Source: Rhynchonema sp. JSB1_4 (Eukaryota > Nematoda > Chromadorea > Monhysterida > Xyalidae). From it: 64,000 nt of DNA. The number at the start of each line of letters is the position of its first letter. Positions within the stretch are counted from its first letter, which is position 1. Location of the stretch: NCBI GenBank assembly GCA_030248065.1, contig JASAMV010003913.1, forward strand, positions 1 to 64,000, written 5' to 3'. Under the pieces are notes generated by a model. The model was not told the DNA's origin and did not search any database. It was given only the letters and a program-made list of their open reading frames with translations. This document shows positions 63,601 to 64,000 of the stretch, piece after piece. A program made the translations under genes and the position numbers.

Positions 63601-64000
63601 ATGGACCGACGTGGTCTGCTACAACATGTGCTCAATGAGGTCTATCAGCTGTACAGGTTTGGCGCCAACCAGAAGCTCTACAGCACCGCGCTGCACGCTA
63701 TATTGGAGGTTGGTCGGTGGTGCCTAGTTTCGTAGTCGGCTCCTTGTTTCGAGTCTGGGTCGTTCAGGCTTACATATTACACACGCCGACTTGTATCGTT
63801 GTGAATCGGCAAGCAGGTTCGTGTGTCCAGGCACCTGAGGCACCCATATTTAGCATCATTGTTCAACGATGTGTATGAATTTACCTTGTGTTCCGATCCG
63901 ATACGCAACAGTCGGTCTTAGTTTGTAACAAAGACACATGTGGAACGCAAGAACAGTTTGTTTTGTCTTACAGGCGATGCACGCCCATTTGGAGGACGGA
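52616..64000 (+). CDS. ZYG-11/ZER-1 family LRR-armadillo protein (CUL2 ligase substrate receptor), right end cut by window
   Basis: Plus-strand gene with exons 52616-52763, 52872-52957, 53090-53233, 53882-53997, 54090-54262, 54527-54694, 57688-~57975, 58064-58136, 58220-58502, 59104-59240, 59633-59818, 60720-60862, 61520-61649, 63550-63708 and 63974 onward. Order of content: acidic N-terminal spacer, a helix-rich start (AAAVESIIDQRPHRIVSYLPLPVCE), leucine-rich repeats (LETLNLLDCYRLHPLTKL; LLRLDFSRTRS; LKELVMYGEGFP; LQWLDLSYWKNMEDLRCL; LTHLDLSSTNLA; LEFLGLFNCDNASHF), then the armadillo start VTGDANETQVVLSLTTYMDRRGLLQHVLNEVYQLYRF…ALHAILE. This LRR-then-ARM order with the G-(D/E)-A-N-E motif is that of ZYG11B/ZER1, which recognise N-terminal glycine or small residues for CUL2. 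The acidic and Ser-rich insert (54527-58502) between LRRs is unusual. The start codon is not identified and the 3' end is outside the window. Confidence 0.75.
53386..53788. mobile_element. PIF/Harbinger-like MITE, 403 bp, in a ZYG-11-like gene intron
   Basis: Ends GGCTGGCTCCACAATGCATG and (reverse) GGCCGGTTTCACAATGCATG, TTA on both sides (53383-53385, 53789-53791). It is the uninterrupted relative of copy A at 37610-40772 and supplies the empty site for the insertions there. Confidence 0.88.
54786..54948. mobile_element. 163-bp MITE with TTGGGAAAAGC ends carrying telomere-type repeats
   Basis: Ends TTGGGAAAAGCTAGTCCAGTT and AACTGGACTAGCTTTTCCCAA minus one base: about 20 bp perfectly inverted. 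Inside at 54831-54862 are four TTAGGC units. CAT flanks both ends at a short distance and may be a 3-bp duplication. It lies in the intron after exon 54527-54694. Confidence 0.75.
54831..54862. repeat. Interstitial telomere-type repeats (TTAGGC)
   Basis: AGGCTTAGGCTTAGGC, then CTTTTAGGCTTAGGCC, inside the small MITE. It shows that at least one interstitial TTAGGC array in this window is carried by a mobile element. Confidence 0.7.
55180..55489 (-). repeat. 3' LTR (by element sense), 310 bp
   Basis: Begins TAAAGTGACG and ends CGTCACGATA on the plus strand. As far as I can read, it is identical to the copy at 57329-57638. Confidence 0.92.
55490..55501 (-). other. Polypurine tract
   Basis: TCCTCCCCCATT on the plus strand, AATGGGGGAGGA in the element's sense, directly next to the 3' LTR, the position where second-strand DNA synthesis is primed. 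Confidence 0.8.
55616..57226 (-). CDS. Gag-like nucleocapsid protein with three CCHC zinc knuckles
   Basis: A 536-codon intact frame from ATG at 57226. Residues 1-250 form a helical capsid-like part with no named domain visible. Around residues 265-335 there are three C-x2-C-x4-H-x4-C knuckles, CLFCESTVHYSDQC, CYKCSGFGHVANRC and CYHCGSVEHTRALC, with the R-x5-LC spacing between the first and second typical of BEL/Pao Gags. The last part is Lys-rich and ends WKKKKKKTLF. The gene would package the element's RNA into particles. Pol is absent. No frameshift or stop interrupts it, consistent with the identical LTRs. Confidence 0.88.
   Translation of the reverse strand: MKMDEDYLQKAKRAASAPHTTGNKLVMIQSMRPAVESIVKSVMFQLEMVKAIDIVDWAEIQPWNDDVSMVFAGEWSSMTNEQMIDKLCEVKFELMFHWQMLSNTVPLLELFEQELGFIQFYDESTTTTAVAQSFDEVRYSCVDYGGEAEVAMHVLRNATRVIDKKIRDCQSACGKNVENDNVMYVFDKVERLCDQMKQAKSIERSLRAKNRDVSFVNAQTNTDACYHVTKSVMTDRESINVPYSVRDAVERDSVQSNVKAESLACCLFCESTVHYSDQCHVVKTLRERKFVFKQMRLCYKCSGFGHVANRCKSELHPCYHCGSVEHTRALCPPMFQGKIQFQCRFGGEECGRFAPKFGQKRYVPHVASSRLGVANVRNSVNYGRDFVIVSVGKKPTHVQVETALDERIGAVVSQVANQKANSFGEFLSMKQCAVAGPQVRSCADQSFVNVNRVPECTDDEKGNDMQQSNRVENANGRNREEVSATNDANGRDVKMKKDEKEQAEEQTGSSVTDKSHNGHKAKMKKIWKKKKKKTLF
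57314..57328 (-). other. Candidate primer-binding region next to the 5' LTR
   Basis: In the element's sense the LTR is followed by TTC and then TGGCATCCTACC; TGG three bases after the LTR is the usual start of a tRNA-complementary primer site. I cannot name the tRNA. Confidence 0.4.
57329..57638 (-). repeat. 5' LTR (by element sense), 310 bp
   Basis: Same sequence as 55180-55489; right border followed by the duplication GATGT. Confidence 0.92.
57688..58502 (+). CDS. ZYG-11-like gene: acidic and Ser-rich insert exons
   Basis: 57688 onward: APMEDSVDEMIDDADELHSIASESDTMPVADD…SDVEGQAEELMSDHDSEQ, strongly acidic; right border uncertain near 57975. 58064-58136: RFFERSERQRSGRWLKKPSTVALG. 58220-58502: VSDSTAPSSSLVQQHVDGTSS…SALTPPPRRKTGISYGVPPATFTLAQYPRIIHR. 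No domain; likely a disordered segment between LRR blocks. Typical ZYG11B/ZER1 proteins have no such insert. Confidence 0.55.
59104..61649 (+). CDS. ZYG-11-like gene: central LRR exons (59104-59240, 59633-59818, 60720-60862, 61520-61649)
   Basis: Leucine-rich repeat strands of the family: ELCVNLKELVMYGEGFPSHL; FVRLVLSPLHVLQWLDLSYWKNMEDLRCLRVVGTSLTHLVLYDVPDL; FLDLSQSTRDSGTYPKPANSLFKLVTNLRHLTHLDLSSTNLA; VALRKLSSPLEFLGLFNCDNASHFHELPA. All have TTGCAG- or TACAG-type acceptors and GT donors. Confidence 0.75.
59425..59480. repeat. Dispersed hairpin repeat, copy 2
   Basis: ATAAAAGTTGTTC, ATTTGGTGCAAGGG, AAGAACTTTT, in an intron; nearly the same as 19950-20005. The outer words GGCGCAC and GTGCGCG extend the hairpin in this copy. 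Confidence 0.5.
60224..60551. mobile_element. hAT MITE (CAGTGCTGTGGC family), 328 bp, in a ZYG-11-like gene intron
   Basis: Ends CAGTGCTGCGGCTTACC and AGCCACAGCACTG; flanks CTTTCAAC and CTGTCAAC, 8 bp with one difference. It carries the subterminal words CCCTACC and TACACTACC and the palindrome GCGCCGCGCGCG at 60337, like its relatives at 47279 and 47724. Confidence 0.88.
61024..61502. mobile_element. hAT MITE (TAGGG ends, GTCGGGTGTCGG repeats), 479 bp
   Basis: Ends TAGGGTTAAAGAGATGTCGG and CCCGACCTCTAACCCTA; flanks ATTGTGAA and ATTGTGAG, 8 bp with one difference. TGTCGGGTGTCGGG-type words recur near both ends in inverted sense. Its right border is only 17 bases upstream of the exon at 61520, so it supplies or abuts the polypyrimidine tract and branch region. 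Confidence 0.85.
62231..63145. repeat. 0.9-kb foldback with ~410-bp arms in a ZYG-11-like gene intron
   Basis: Arms 62231-62642 and 62720-63145 are reverse complements along almost their whole length with scattered differences, around a 77-bp loop. Each arm encodes the same short frame (HVVR…AVFGA…NSK…GFLCPINTF…GQSQMLKIIGEENGDQK) on opposite strands, which I do not recognise. Transcribed as part of the intron, it would form a very long double-stranded RNA. Confidence 0.88.
63550..64000 (+). CDS. ZYG-11-like gene: first armadillo exons, cut by the window edge
   Basis: 63550-63708 (acceptor TCGTTCCAG, 53 codons): VTGDANETQVVLSLTTYMDRRGLLQHVLNEVYQLYRFGANQKLYSTALHAILE, the family's transition from LRR to armadillo repeats. 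63974-64000: AMHAHLEDG, continuing. The donor at 63709 and acceptor TTACAG at 63973 are in phase. Confidence 0.8.

Overview
This window looks like a piece of an animal nuclear genome, most likely a nematode. The evidence: genes are broken into many short exons with AG/GT borders and tight TTTCAG-type acceptors; three short arrays of the nematode-type telomere unit TTAGGC sit inside the window; and two of the three main genes belong to families prominent in nematodes (Patched-related and ZYG-11/ZER-1). I cannot name the species.

Layout. 0-3 kb: mobile-element remnants, a 310-bp PIF/Harbinger-like MITE, and a minus-strand exon carrying part of an SRCR domain. 4.4-5.0 kb: a tandem repeat of about 165 bp. 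5.3-12.6 kb (perhaps to 15.4 kb): a minus-strand Patched-related (PTR, sterol-sensing-domain) membrane protein gene assembled from about 16 exons. 15.5-21.0 kb: no gene I can support. 21.05-31.75 kb: a plus-strand Rab-GAP gene of the TBC1D1/TBC1D4 (AS160) family, with first and last exon visible. 32-52 kb: an island of mobile DNA inserted one into another, containing TA-flanked, PIF/Harbinger-like, Mutator-like and many hAT-like non-autonomous elements with short inverted ends and 8-bp target duplications, long poly-C/G tracts, GGGCC arrays, CCAATACC arrays and repeated GCGCGC palindromes, plus two broken non-LTR reverse transcriptase genes. 52.6 kb to the right edge: a plus-strand LRR/armadillo gene of the ZYG-11/ZER-1 family (CUL2 ubiquitin ligase substrate receptor) whose introns have been invaded by a Harbinger-like MITE, a small MITE, a complete LTR retrotransposon with identical LTRs but only a Gag gene, two hAT MITEs and a 0.9-kb foldback.

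The three host genes are not functionally linked in any way the sequence shows: one is a membrane sterol-sensing protein, one a vesicle-trafficking Rab-GAP, one a ubiquitin-ligase adaptor. What unites the window is its mobile-DNA ecology. Exact empty-site/filled-site comparison and perfect target duplications allow the order of several insertions to be read. A separate puzzle is the 9-mer TGAAACATC/GATGTTTCA, which I count 22 times, almost all inside the PTR and Rab-GAP genes and almost none elsewhere. All exon borders are my own reading by eye; some joints remain out of phase and are flagged.
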